Source: Linanthus parryae (lineage: Eukaryota > Streptophyta > Magnoliopsida > Ericales > Polemoniaceae). From it: DNA of 64,000 nt. The stretch spans positions 153,026,845 through 153,090,844 of the forward strand of contig JALGPY010000002.1 in the NCBI GenBank assembly GCA_023055425.1, read 5' to 3'. Position 1 is the first letter of the stretch. Every line of letters starts with the position of its first letter. The notes under the pieces were generated by a model. That model ran no database searches and was not told the origin of the DNA. It was given only the letters and a program-made list of their open reading frames with translations. The position numbers were made by a program, and so were the translations under genes. Shown piece by piece: positions 43,565 to 54,680 of the stretch.

Positions 43565-44191
43565 TGTGCACAAGAGATTCCGGCGGGGAGACCTCCGTGT
43601 ACACCGTATGTAGAGGATCGAGGATCGCACAGGAAGAGTGGGGTTGTGTGTAGGGAGAGAGTAAGTCAGTAGTAATGTCTGAGAGAGAGACAGAGGTTTG
43701 GCAGAGCTTCCGCGTATGGCAAGTGTGTTCTCCTTTGTATGGAAAGGTTAATGTCCTATATATAGCAGAGAACGTGACCGTTGTAGTGTGGTTAATGCGC
43801 CCATTGATGGCGGCTTAATTAGCTTAACCATAACGGCACGTTCGTCCGAGTATATAGGGACCGTTACAGCACGTTGTGCGCGAATACCGGAACCGTTACG
43901 AGGTTGACCGGGTTTGACCGGATTGACCAGGTTTATGGAGCTCGTGCCATAAATCTCTCAAAGCAGTTACTAAAGGTCGCGTGCGGGCTTGGCTCGCACG
44001 CAACAGGGCTTACTCTAGCCTCCAAACCACTAAGTCCCTACAAGTCCCGTGCAGTGGTATGCGAGGGCTCTGTCTCGCAGCCCCCACATGGATCAGCTCG
44101 GCTGGTGATCCAGTGTGTGTGGAGCACAATATGGTGTGCTGGATGGTTGCCACGTGGCCAAGATCTGTCAGCTCAGAAAGCACTATCTACA
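43565..44191 (-). repeat. Tat 5' LTR (627 bp)
   Basis: On the minus strand it begins TGTAGATAGTGC and ends CTTGTGCACA. It differs from the other LTR at about six positions over 627 by eye, so near 1%. A TATATATA box at 43757-43764 reads TATATATAGG on the minus strand, about 190 bases before the LTR end, and is a reasonable promoter position. Confidence 0.92.
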
Positions 44192-44196
44192 ATAAC

Positions 44197-44580
44197 AATC
44201 CATCATCGTTTTACATGTTTGGATGTTTGCTTACCAGTATTTCAATGCTGATTTTGTACTGTGGTGTTTCTTTTTGATTCCGCACCACAGGTTTAGAAGA
44301 AGGTTATCTGGCATAGAAGGGGACGCGCATCACATGGATTATTAGTAGTAGTATTTCATTTGAAATTGAACTTTTTAGTAGTTTAAACACTTTAGTTGTT
44401 TATGCCGGTTTGTGGCTAGGACGAAGGTTTATCGTAATACATTGTTTTAATTGGATTTAATTATTATTGTGGATGTTTTGTGCTTGCGAACCATTTATAA
44501 AATCTCCTTGTATCCGGGCTCCTCTCGGGTACGGAGTGACATCCCCGGGTCTCCGGCTTGGGCCATCTGGGGGTGTTACA
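44197..44580 (+). repeat. Chromovirus 3' LTR, right piece
   Basis: Resumes after the second ATAAC (44192-44196) and runs to GGGGGTGTTACA at 44580, followed by the target duplication TCTTA. With the left piece it gives about 2269 bp, against 2286 for the 5' LTR. Confidence 0.9.
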
Positions 44581-44585
44581 TCTTA

Positions 44586-45806
44586 GATTGCATACCGTAG
44601 GCTTACAAAACTCTTTTACCTGAATCTGAAACAGGTGAATGCTTTGGGTTTAACTGTATCATCTCAGGTAGCTTGGATTGATATGGAGTTAGATCATGCT
44701 GAATTTGCTAGAGTCTTGGATTGTCCAAAGAGGTACAATACAAAAAACTACCCTAGAAAGAGTGATGGTATAAATATGGCTAAGGAAGGGTTATTTTTGC
44801 CTAATGTAGCCACTACTTCTAAGCAGTTAACTCATTATGTGTTAACTCTTGAAGCTAAAATCTTGTTTACCATCATGATGAGGTGTGTGGTACCAAATGA
44901 GAATTGTAAGGAATTGCTATATGATAGGATGTTGTATCTCATGTACTTGGTGATGCATGGATATGAGGTTGACCTGCAAAGCTTAGTAATGGAACACATG
45001 TTGTATTGTTGTACCAAGAATATGAAACATCCTCTACCTTATGCCAACTTCCTCCGACTTTTCTTTCACCATTTGGCCATACTTGTTGAAAAGGAAGAGA
45101 ATATCACTACTGGTTTTGGAATTATAGACGAGAAGTCTTTTCAAGGATTGGAATTGTGCAAACCAGTAAGGGTGAATGAAAATTCTTCTCAGAATTGTCT
45201 CCTGAAGAGTTGAAAGCCAAGAAGTTTTCAAAGCCTAAGTCCTTAACCACTCCATTAGCCGTACCTTCTACCTCGCAGGACCAATCTCAGATTCTTCAAA
45301 AACTATACTTTATTGAAAATGAACTAGATGAGCTAAAGCAGGGACATTATCAGTTGAGTACTGAGTTCATGTAGATTAAGCACAAGATTAAGAGTATTTT
45401 CAAGAGCATCGACTTAGTACATGTGGAAGAAGAGGATTCTCAAGCTCCATACGATCCAAGGAAGTCAGGATCTACCAGAGATCTATTTGATGAGGAGATT
45501 AATGGGGATAAGGCTATTGGGGATAAGGATGATGGGGAAAAGGCTGCTGGAGATAATGAACCTGGTGAGGAAGATAGTACTGACTCAGGGTTGCTACTCA
45601 GAAAAGCTCTATAGCATAAGAAAGAGAAACAAAAAATCACCTCAAATGACTTGTTTGAGGATGATGTGATAGCTGATAAGCCTGGTGAAGAAGTTTCACA
45701 GGAAGAGGATCAGTCGGAGAATGAGGAAGAAGAGAAAAAAGAGGATGAAGAAAGTGATCAAGAAGATGCTACAGGGCCTAAGACAAATGAAGATCCAAAG
45801 CCTTGA
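44586..45806 (+). pseudogene. Sirevirus env-like ORF, 3' part
   Basis: Resumes right of the chromovirus. 44635-45210 is open for 192 codons: AWIDMELDHAEFARVLDCP, then a helical region with MRCVVPNENCKELLYDRM and MHGYEVDLQSLVMEH. This is the second half of the plant mobile-element-like domain. A frame slip near 45205 leads to a linker and a coiled-coil stretch (KLYFIENELDELKQGHYQL), with an internal TAG at about 45372-45374. A long acidic tail follows at 45423-45806 with further stops, rich in GDK/GEED repeats and Lys/Glu. No membrane segment seen. Confidence 0.65.
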
Positions 45807-46209
45807 ATCCAGCCTTTATATCTTTCTTCTTTACAAAGCCTTGAAAACCCTCTCTCTTTTCCTTCAAAACTTATAATTTCTTTAAGTTTTAAGTTTCCAA
45901 ATAAGGTTGATCCAACATTTTCTCACTTTTTTTGTGAAAGTCAAAAAGGGGGAGAATTTTAGGTAGAATTTTAGGATATTATATGGTTGTGGGGAGATCT
46001 TTTTTTTTTTGATCTATGGTTGGACTGTTTAACTTGTTAGTTTTGAATTGTTTATTTAGTTGGATTTCGATTCAGCCATTATAACGGTTGGTATTACTAT
46101 TTGTTTTTTTATCTAATATAACTGTTTCTGTTATACTATTAATGTCTATCTTTTGCAGAAATACAACTCAAACATAATAGCTGATTTTGTCTTTCATCAA
46201 GGGGGAGAT
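45807..46209 (+). other. Sirevirus 3' untranslated region with purine tracts
   Basis: Copies of the CAAAGCCTTGAA dyad at about 45794-45806 and 45832-45844. Two purine tracts: AAAAAGGGGGAGAATTTT (about 45943-45960) and ATCAAGGGGGAGAT (46196-46209). The second abuts the LTR start. Confidence 0.7.
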
Positions 46210-47400
46210 TGTAAGTTCAAAGTTATTTTCAAATCTTTAAAACTGGTTTCAAATCCTTGAGAAGTCACAGCATAAACTAAGGGGGAGTTCTTACTCATAT
46301 TGACTCTCTAATCCATTGTACTTGATCATGCTATATTTAATGATGAAATACAAACTAATTTTGTGTTATAACATTCTTTGATCTTATCATTTTCCTAAGT
46401 TATTTTGCATGGATTGTGAGCTTACTCTGTGTTGCAGATTTAGCTTAAGTTTCCTTATTTACAGGATTGCAGAATTGGCAATGAAGACCTGCAGATTTTT
46501 GCTACTCTTATGGGAAGTTGTCTGGAATTAGCTTAGGCTTGCAGATTGAAGATCAGATCAAAATCAATTGATAATATCATGCAGGTAACCGTTGGGATAA
46601 AGCTGTTAAGAGTCAAGTATCTGTAAGAGGATTTTTAGGGATTTCTCTTGAAGCCCCTTATATAGTCAGCAATTCAAATTGATAGAAGAGAGAATTTTTA
46701 GAGAGATTTACAAGAACAGAGCTTTACACAGAGATTCATACACTCTCACGGATTAACAAGCATCATTGAAGAAGATCAGTCATCATTTCAATCATTCCAG
46801 ATTCTTGAATAACACTTCAAGCTGCACTGCTTCACTGTGTTCTTCATTCAGAACTTAATTTTTATATCATTTTGTTATATTACTTAATCATTTGATCTTG
46901 TTGAGCTGTTCAAGAGGAACAACAAAGAATTCTTATTGTATCGGTTAGCTAGACCTATTACTAGATATGTTTGGAAAAACCACGGGGTGAAAAGAGTAAG
47001 GCAATTCTCTTGACCTAAGATCTAGGGCTTAGCTTTTGTTAAATAAGAAATTTTTTGAAATCCTAGAGGGATAGACCCTCGGGTGGGGAGTAGGTCACTT
47101 GGGAACGAAGTTCGTAACAAATCGCTGTGTTCATTGTCTTGCTTTACTGTTCTTTACTTTTTTTCATAACTGCTTCAAAACAAGTTTCTTTTCAAAGCTT
47201 TGGAAAGCTTCAAAGCTTTGAAAATAATTAGTTTCTTTTAAACAGTCTGTTTTAGTTTCAAAGATTTGAAACTGAGTTTAAAGCTTTGAAATAATTAAAT
47301 TTCTTCTCATTTGGTTTTAAATTCACACTTTTGGCAAAAGTTTCCATACTCTATTCAAACCCCTTTCTAGAGTATTTGATCTTGTAAATGCCTACCTACA
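46210..47400 (+). repeat. Sirevirus 3' LTR
   Basis: Begins TGTAAGTTC after the purine tract. The likely end is CCTACCTACA at 47400, which gives 1191 bp, but without the 5' LTR this is a guess. It contains AAGGGGGAG at 46278-46286 and the dyads TTCAAAGCTTTGGAA / TTCAAAGCTTTGAAA at 47188-47225. The block at 46900-47050 (CAAAGAATTCTTATTG, AAGGCAATTCTCTTGACC, GATCTAGGGCTTAGC) is shared with the LTR fragment at 53585-54680. Confidence 0.65.
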
Positions 47401-47929
47401 TTCAGTCTTCAAGGGAAAAAGATGAATTTATCTTGCTATAAATAGGATTTTTCAGGCAATAAAAATTCAGTCTAGATTCATTCCTACTCCAACAATACAC
47501 TAGAGAGAAAAGAGTAAAAGTGAAAAAGAAGTTTTTCACTCCTAGGGTTCAGCCATGAGGTATGTCGCCCCCTTCATGGAGCCGTCATCCTCCATTGATG
47601 CCGCCTCTTCTTGCTGCCCACGGCATGGTGATGCCGTATCCTCTCCTTGCTGTTTCTTGAATGTGATTCAACTAATGCGTTAGTCCAATTCATCTTCTTG
47701 TATGACAAGATCCTCCTTCTTCTCAAGATTGCTAGCACCATTGGAGAAGAAGTCCAGTTGAGGTCCATTAGTGTGGATACCATAGAGACGTCGTTCTTTT
47801 GATCTGCGTATGTGATCGTCCCATTTAGGATGACTGAGGTAACATTTCTCCTTCAACATGTTATGATGCTTCACCTGCGATTCATGGAGGGTTTTGAGCA
47901 TATTTTTTTCGTATTTTCAGTTGCGTAAC
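47401..47929. other. Flanking sequence with unrecognised short ORFs
   Basis: A TATA-like CTATAAATAGG lies at about 47438-47448. About 100 bases later an ATG at 47554 opens a 42-codon ORF (MRYVAPFMEPSSSIDAASS) with a TAG at about 47680. On the minus strand 47680-47901 is open for 73 codons (MLKTLHESQVKHHNMLKEK...) preceded by a TGCAG acceptor-like site. I recognise neither; either may be a fragment of a broken gene. Confidence 0.3.
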
Positions 47930-48600
47930 CTGCATCAATACCCTACATCACGTGCATACATTACAAGAACATGCACAGGTTCTGATATGACACCTTATTT
48001 TTAGAAGTCTTAAGGAACCAAGCATGTCGGTGGATTTTTTCAGTCCAACTACCTTCCAAATGAATGATCATGCAAAAGTACAGTTTTCATTATACTTTTT
48101 TCATCTTATGATCTATTAATAAAATATTTCCTTATCAAATATAATGATGGAAATAACATACTGATTAGACACTTGAAAGGGAGGTTAGAACGTGCACTAT
48201 CACAAAAAAATCACTTCATTCTGTTTCGATTTTGAAACTAAAAGGACAATGTAAGATTTTCTTAAAGTAACTGTATTGTGATGGGTGTCTTATATACACA
48301 ATCTATCAGTTCTTATATTTAAACCCTGTAATAATAAGGGTATAATAAAACACGTAAAATGTCGTAAAATTTTAGAAATATTGAAAGAAAAATATTTAGA
48401 TTTGACATGTTGACTTAGTCATTATTCATAGCACGATGAAATTACTTTAAAAAATAAAAATGTTCTCTCGTTCTATCTTCTCGTTCCCAAAGTTGGCACA
48501 AAGAATATAACCAGCTTCAATTTCCGATTTTTGAACAACAAAACAGTGAGAGAGTTTGAAACTTTAGAAAAACCACTCCTTGTAATGACACATGTTTGTG
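47930..48600 (-). pseudogene. Defensin-like gene copy C, decayed
   Basis: Plus-strand 47985-48130 aligns by eye with the exon 2 start of the intact gene at about 51880-52030 (shared GCATGTCGGTGG, ACCTTC.AAATGA, GATCTAT.AATAAAAT). The minus-strand reading has lost the cysteine codons of the first half and meets a stop. The acceptor AG is gone (TGCAT for TGCAG). Sequence up to about 48600 matches the intron of the other copies. Confidence 0.6.
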
Positions 48601-49439
48601 AGTAAATATTGAAAATGACATGTATCATATTATTTTACAAGTGGAAGATATGCGGCGCACGTTAACAAATAAGATATGATCAAATCAAATGTCCTTTACA
48701 CATGTCATCCAAATTGGCAAATAAATGTATTAAAAGACTTTTATGGTAAAACTTTTAGTTTTCCTATACTTATCTGAATGTTAATTTTGACTAGATTTAT
48801 AATCTTTTTTATACACAATTGTTCACTTCAATGAATAAAGTAAATATTTTTTCAGAGACATTATGTCGAATGAAATACATAATACATTCTGATTCTTACG
48901 ACATTTGTCATCCTCGTCATTGAATACATGACACTAATGGGAAATAAATGTATGTCACATCACCACTCGATTCTGAAAAGAATGCTACTAAAAATTGAGC
49001 TAATGTATCAAATATAACATATGCATTAAAGATAATGAATATATTAATGGTAATAACAATTGACATGTGTAACGCTAAAAATGTCAAATTTGACGGTTGT
49101 GATAAAAAAATGATAAGATCACATTATTAAATTCTATATTTTTTTGGTATCTCAACATTCATGCAAGACATGATAAAATGTTGATGTTTCTTTTTTATTT
49201 CATCATGACTAAAAAAATCATTTATTTACAAGCGAAAAGTAATAATAATTTACATGATGATTAATTATTTAATAGGTACCGCAGTATACCAAAACTAACA
49301 AATTGCAACTCTCACTCCTAGAATAGTTTTATTGCATCCTGTAATTGCAATAAATACATACAGAAATTGATAAAGTATTTCATTCATACTTCATGTGTAT
49401 ACGGAGGAAACACTTGTTAATAGATAGAATCACGAGGCA
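48601..49439. other. AT-rich intergenic sequence
   Basis: About 840 bases, strongly A/T-rich, no ORF above noise and no recognised repeat. I see nothing to annotate. Confidence 0.6.
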
Positions 49440-50450
49440 AATTTTACTATTTTTTTAGAAAAATCGAGACAAAAATGATGGTTATATTGTCTTTCATATA
49501 GCATAGATCCTATGTGGTATTTCATTTGCACAATGAAAATGAAAGCTCGTAAGTACGAATGATAAGAAGGTACACCCGAATATATGATCTTATAATTTTA
49601 CTAAACATAACATTGTCATGCCAAAATATTCAGTGCAATCATAATTTTGTCTGTTAAAAAATTATTTTCCTTCCCAAATTACATGAAGAATTTTATGAAT
49701 TCCTAATGTTTTATTGGAGGAAAGACAATGGCTTCATCAATCTCGTCGAGTTTTCCCTTCCGTTGCAACGTAGACTTTTTTACTATCTTCATACATTACA
49801 ATCAGAGACTCAAAATCTGATCTGACGCCTTATTTTGTCGTAGAAGGCTGAAGGAATCAAGCGTGTTGGTGGGCTTTCTATCCAAACCTTCAAAATGAAT
49901 GATCATGCAAAAGTATAGTTTTTATTATAATTTTTCATGTTATGATCTATCAGTAAAATGTTACATTATAACTATAATATAGTAAATAAGAGATTAATTA
50001 GACACTTGAAAGTAAGGCCGGGACATGCACTATCATTAAATGAATTACTTCATTGTGTTTTGATTTGAAACTAAGAGGATAATGTAAGATTTTCTTAAAA
50101 TATTTTAATTGTGATGGGTGTCTTATATACAATCTATCGTTTCTTATATTTAACCCCTGTAACAATTAGCGTAAAATGAAACACATAAAAATGTCATAGA
50201 ATTTGAGAAATATTGTTAAAAAATATATTAAGATTTGACATGTGACGGAGTTCAAGCATTTAACTAAGTCATTGTTCATTGTAGCACGACAAAATTACTT
50301 TGACAAGAAAATTGTGCCCTATTTCTATATTCTTTCTCCCAAACATGGCTCGAAGAATATAACTAGCTTTACTTTCAGATGTTTCGTTTAACAAAAGAGT
50401 AAGAGCGTTTGAAACTTTAAAAAACCACCCAAATGAATACCGGTTCAACA
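49440..50450 (-). pseudogene. Defensin-like gene copy B, decayed
   Basis: The exon 2 equivalent is at 49755-49945. Its end matches the intact copy closely (TCAATCTCGTCGAGTTTT and GCAACGTAGAC), including the 3' flank at 49440-49750 against 51490-51785. Cys codons are replaced (TGC to CGC; GAC TGC to GCC TTC), a TGA follows, and the acceptor reads TGCAT rather than TGCAG. The intron-like part at 49990-50430 matches copy C (48180-48570) and the intact intron (52040-52330). No exon 1 with a signal peptide was found. Confidence 0.65.
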
Positions 50451-51489
50451 CGATAGAGTTCCCAACAGTTAAAGAGACTCAAATACATCAAACCTGAATT
50501 AACCGACAAGTCAGAGTCAGAACTCTGAAAAATATTATAACCCCAAATCAGAAAGTATTGTTGACACACAAATGTTTTTTTATAATAATGTTAGCATCTT
50601 GTGAATTTTAAATATTGAGTTAATAAAATACCCCCACCCTTTTTTGCTTATAATAGAGGTGCATTCTAAGAGGATAAATGACACTACACATTAGAAAACA
50701 CTGCGGAGGTTCCAAGGGTGCAGAAGCTCTGAGAAACATACAACCATGGACGGAAATACTTCATTCCACCAATCGTAACAAACAACTCCGCCAAGCCAGC
50801 GAACACCACTGAAGCTATGATGAACAAGCCGCCAAATTCCGTAGGACTTCATTGTTGTTGGAAATTACTATCTTTATTAAAATTAGATATCTCAACTTTG
50901 TCAAATCACAAAACATCATCACAAGCTCTGAACGAAGAAGCCACCTAGGCCCGGAGAACTCCCTTGCTACCAAAATAATCATCTCCACTCAAACTGGAGA
51001 GAATCAAATCATTCGATCCGAGAACAAGTCGTCAAGACCCTCAGTCAGAGAAGAAAGAAAGAAGAATCAAATGAGATTAGTTTCTTGTTTCAAGAAAATA
51101 CATACCGGAGATTGTAATCATTCTTTATTATTTCTCATCCAATTGAATTTTATACATATTTAAATTTGATGTAGAAACAATTAACAATTAACAATTAAGA
51201 GGTGAAGAGAGACAATTTCGTCACGGAATTACCACATTCATCTTCGTCATTCGACCATGACTACAACCTCTAATTTTATCTGTATTTAGATATGGCTTGT
51301 GACCTAAAAGACAAATAGATACGCCCGAGAGATACAGTGAGAAGTGAGAGATGAGTTTGATACATCTTCATAGAATGTAGTGTTTCATCTCCTGTCTGTA
51401 TGAATGCTCCAAAGGCTTACCAATCTTATATTCGATGAACCAAGAGACATTACAAGGCCAAGCAATGTCGTTTTGTAATACAGATAGAA
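50451..51489. other. Intergenic segment between cluster copies
   Basis: No supported gene. The minus strand at about 50690-50850 is open for about 50 codons with a hydrophobic run (FGGLFIIASVVFAGLAELFV) that could be a relic of a membrane protein exon; I cannot assign it. The rest is AT-rich. Confidence 0.35.
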
Positions 51490-51785
51490 TTTCCGAACGA
51501 TATATTTTCTATATTAAAATTTACACAACATTGATAGTAAGATTATATTTTCACACAGCATGGATCGTGTAAGGTAGTTCATATCCAACATGAAATTAAA
51601 AACTTATAAATATGAATGACAAGAAGGTACACACGATAATAAGATCTTATAGTTTTACCAGAACATAACAATGTTATGCATTACAATGATAATTTTATCT
51701 TTTAAACAATGTATTTTTCTTCCCTGGTAACAGGAAGAATTTAATTAATTCCAAATGTCGTATTAGGTAGAAGATACTACTTTTA

Positions 51786-52652
51786 TCAATCTCGTCGAGT
51801 TTTTTCTTCCGCTGCAACGTAGACTTTATTATCATTTTGGCATATGCATGTACCATTATCGCACACATATTCTCCAATAGGACACTTTATTTTGTCATAG
51901 CAGTCTGAAGGAAGAATGCATGTTGGTGGGTCTTCCTGTCCAGCTACCTTCAAAATGATTGACCCTGCAAAATAATAATTTTCCTTATAAAACTTTATCA
52001 AATGATCCACCAGTAAAATGTTTCCTTGTGCAATATAATGAAGGAAAAAAGAGATTGTTTAGACAATCGAAAATAAAGATGGAACATGCATTGTCTTTAA
52101 AAAAACTACTTCATTGTATTTCGATTTATAAATTAAGCTGATAATGTACGAATTTCTTAAATAATTATAAGGTGACGAGTGTATCTTATACCCTCAAATC
52201 GTTTATTATATTTAATCCGTGCAATAATAAGGTAAAAGAAAACCCATAAATTATCATATAATTTTGAGATATTTTACAGAAAATTATTCAGAATTGTCAT
52301 GCTTACGGGACTAATGTACTTTAGTAAGTCGAAAAAAATATTTATTTGAAAAAAATGCGGATCTCCAAAAGGTGTCAAAAATAAACTACAATGATATAAA
52401 GAAAATTGATAATGAATATAAAAGCTCAATAATATTACTGGTTGAACTTTTTACTTAAAATTTTATGCTTTACACATTATATTTTATATATTTAAAATTT
52501 CTTTATTCGAAAAAACTTGTGAATAGAAAAAGTTGTACATATTTTAAATCATAAACCATAAGTTTCATAATTATGAAAGATATTAGACACTTACCAGACA
52601 CATGAAGGAGGAGGACTCCAACAAGAACAATCATCAAATGTGACTTCTCCAT
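51786..52652 (-). CDS. Defensin-like (NCR-like) secreted cysteine-rich peptide, two exons
   Basis: Exon 1 is 52652-52595 (58 nt) and exon 2 is 51964-51786 (179 nt), giving 78 residues. Exon 1 encodes a signal peptide (MEKSHLMIVLVGVLLLHVS). The donor is G|GTAAGTG, the acceptor TTTTGCAG|GG, the intron 630 nt and phase 1, the classic layout of plant defensin-like genes. The mature part has six cysteines: C-x5-C-x5-C-x6-C-x4-C-x1-C. The closing C-x4-C-x1-C and opening C-x5-C match nodule-specific cysteine-rich and other defensin-like families. A basic tail EEKTRRD ends the protein. A minus-strand TATA box is at 52742-52736, about 85 bp before the ATG, and ATG 52652 is the first real ATG. The gene structure is seen; the role (antimicrobial, symbiotic or signalling) is unknown. 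Confidence 0.72.
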
Positions 52653-52735
52653 GAAAATTTGATAACGTTTAAACCTGCAAACCAAAGCTCTAGATGCAAG
52701 TGTTTTATGTGTTGTTGAGATTTAACTTAGGCACA

Positions 52736-52742
52736 ATTTATA
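52736..52742 (-). promoter_or_regulatory. TATA box of the defensin-like gene
   Basis: TATAAAT on the minus strand, 84 bases upstream of the start codon. This leaves a leader of about 50 bases if transcription starts 30 bases downstream. Confidence 0.55.
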
Positions 52743-52938
52743 GTTCACACAGCTAACGCATATAGCGTGATAGACATGAACCATATGGGTATTATATGGT
52801 AACAAATCAATAAAATGTATGAGAAGTGTTAAATACATGCCACCATGTGTTATATTTATTATATAGTAGTGAAATTCCTTTTCTGCATCTGACAGATGTA
52901 ATGTATTTTGAATTTAGACACATTAAAACGAAGGCATT

Positions 52939-52996
52939 GATATTATTATTATTATTATTATTATTGTTATAATTATTATTAGTATTATTATTATTT
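52939..52996 (+). repeat. (TTA)n microsatellite, imperfect
   Basis: About 18 TTA units with a few interruptions, upstream of the defensin-like gene promoter. Confidence 0.9.
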
Positions 52997-53584
52997 TGAA
53001 TTGTGTCTATCTTTAACCACTACAAATGTGGTTATGGACAAAAATGATATACCATCATGTCTTTATACTTTTAAAAGAATGAAAAAAAAATTTAAAATTT
53101 GTAATATTTTCATTCAGATCCTCCATCCTGATTAGTTAACCCCATCGAACATGGTAGCGCAACCATCAGTACCAGAGACCTCTTTCCTAGAATGTTTGAT
53201 GTTATCCTGCATCTTGGATCTTAATTTTAATTCAACTAAAAAATAATAAAACTAAGATAATCTGGCTCGGATACCAATTTAAAATGGGTGGGATAGCACA
53301 AGCGCAGACAATATTTAACACGAGAACGAGTGTGTCTACTCCTATACACCCTTATTTCGCGATACTACACGACACAACGAAAGACCAATTTTAGGGCCCC
53401 AAAGGAACGGTTCTTGTAAACAAATAATATATCGAGTAATAGATGGCCCTATCAGACAAGATCTATATTAAGACAAGAACCGCGTTTAGAAAAAATGCAC
53501 GTTATTATTGAGTGTACTAAATTTAATTACGCCAGTTTTTTTGTAGGCGGCATGGTCTAAATTCTAAAATGTGGGGCTTAATTC
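52997..53584. other. Intergenic sequence with a possible retroelement primer-site relic
   Basis: No gene. The minus strand at about 53261-53275 reads TTGGTATCCGAGCC, one base from a Met-type primer binding site. Without LTR ends beside it, it is only a suggestion of an old element. Confidence 0.3.
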
Positions 53585-54680
53585 TGTAAGGTCAGGTTGT
53601 GCAAGGCTTGGAATAGTCTGAATATTTCAAGGCCTTGAACCAGCTTTCAAAGCCTTGAATAAGTTCTCAAAGGCTTGATCAAGGCCTTGAAACTGGATTC
53701 AAAGCCTTGAAACTGCTTAACCTGTGTGAACATTCTCAGGGGGAGTTTTCTGCAAGCTTTCCTGAGTTGATTTCCTTTCTATTCTTCATATGCTTGATTT
53801 ACTGTTATTTGATGATGAAAGACAAAGCATCCTAACTCGTTTGAACATAGTATATCATCTATTTGACTTTTTTTGCAGGAGATCTTATTTCCTAAAGTTT
53901 GCAGAGATTGTTTCCTAATCTGACTTATGCAGGGAAGGAAATAATCAAGAAGATGATTCCGTGTTTGATCTGAATGACTTGACAGCTTCTCAACCTATTC
54001 AAATGCATGATCACGTCATTATCTATGAAGATTGTGATCACTTAACCGTTGGAGAAGATTGTCAAAGAGTCAATGTCTGTTGCCTACAAAATATGAGATT
54101 TGTTGCTGAAAATCTGGGAAGATATTTAGAGCTGTTTGAAGTTTAATTAGAGCTCAATTCTGAAGCAACAAGAGACAACACTCAACGCACAAAAAGAGCG
54201 AAAGAGTTCTGTATTGACAAGCATCAAAGAAGTTCATCAATCTTCCAATCCATTTACAAAAGATCACTCCATACTTCACTGCAGTTTCTACACACTAAGT
54301 GTTCCTCTGTATTGTGCTTTATTGGTAGATCATTTATGTAATATTTCTATCTCCATTCTCAAGGATTGTTCAAAGTGAACAATAGAGAATTCTTAGTTAA
54401 TCAGTTAGCTAGAGCAGGTACTAGATAGGTTAGGGAAAACCACAAGCTGTAACAGAGTAAGGCAATTCTCTGTGCTTGAGATCTAGGGCTTAGCTTTTGA
54501 TTAATAAGAATTGAGTTGAAAATTCTGGAGGGATCAAATCCCAGAGGTAGAGACGTAGGTCCAAGTGGACTGAACTCTATAAATTATTTGTCTCTTGCAT
54601 TTACAGTTCATTCTTTCTCATAGTATTTGCAGCATTTGAAACCTTCTGTTTTCAAGGGTTTGAAACTCTTTTCAAGGCCA
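53585..54680 (+). repeat. Second Sirevirus-type LTR, truncated
   Basis: Starts TGTAAGGTC and follows the plan of the LTR at 46210: dyads TCAAGGCCTTGAA and TTCAAAGCCTTGAA (53628-53720), CAGGGGGAG at 53739-53747, then shared blocks AGAGAATTCTTAGTTAATCA, AAGGCAATTCTCTG and GATCTAGGGCTTAGC at 54380-54500. The two are clearly diverged. The right end is cut at about 54680 where LINE sequence starts. No internal region is next to it, so it is a solo or remnant LTR. The ORF at 53961-54146 has no recognised content. Confidence 0.65.

Larger units (their letters stand above)
16134..44191 (-). mobile_element. Tat-lineage Ty3/gypsy retrotransposon, nest level 3
   Basis: Inserted in the chromovirus 3' LTR, flanked by ATAAC (16129-16133 and 44192-44196). 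Read on the minus strand: 5' LTR 44191-43565, primer site, gag-protease, pol with two RNase H domains, a 54-bp tandem array, an antisense gene, purine tract, 3' LTR 16760-16134. The second (archaeal-type) RNase H before the integrase, the long 3' region with tandem repeats and the antisense gene mark the Tat branch. Without the Athila insert it is about 14.9 kb. Pol is broken. Confidence 0.9.
5042..44580 (+). mobile_element. Del/Tekay-like Ty3/gypsy chromovirus, nest level 2
   Basis: Own sequence is 5042-16133 plus 44197-44580. It is flanked by the 5-bp duplication TCTTA (5037-5041 and 44581-44585). The LTRs begin TGAAATACC and end TGTTACA. Order: LTR, Met-type primer site, an extra upstream ORF, gag, protease, RT, RNase H, integrase, chromodomain, purine tract, LTR. 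The chromodomain places it among chromoviruses, and gag and pol sequence style fits the Del/Tekay branch. Several stops, a frameshift in gag and a lost RT aspartate make it defective. The Tat element is inserted in its 3' LTR. Confidence 0.9.
1..47400 (+). mobile_element. Sirevirus-type Ty1/copia retrotransposon, outermost level of the nest, degenerate
   Basis: Outer element of the nest; its own sequence is 1-5041 plus 44586-47400, split by the chromovirus. Seen in order: end of a primer binding site, gag with a CCHC zinc knuckle, reverse transcriptase and RNase H, a region with purine tracts, an env-like coding region, and a 3' LTR beginning TGTAAG after the purine tract at 46195-46209. A large gag with coiled-coil tail, copia-type RT and an extra env-like ORF after pol are the family marks of Sireviruses. 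Stops and frameshifts are frequent and the integrase is missing, so it cannot move by itself. The 5' LTR is left of the window, so neither its target duplication nor its LTR divergence can be read. Confidence 0.85.

Noticed and set aside
47554..47901. Small ORFs after a TATA-like box near 47440
   Set aside because: Not raised to genes: no recognised domain, strands overlap, and no splice structure could be confirmed.
50852..51163. 103-codon plus-strand ORF in the defensin-like cluster
   Set aside because: Low-information composition, no start context, no family likeness.
52997..53584. Possible copia element on the minus strand from a primer-site-like word
   Set aside because: Only one 12-base near match; no LTR ends, no duplication, no coding sequence.
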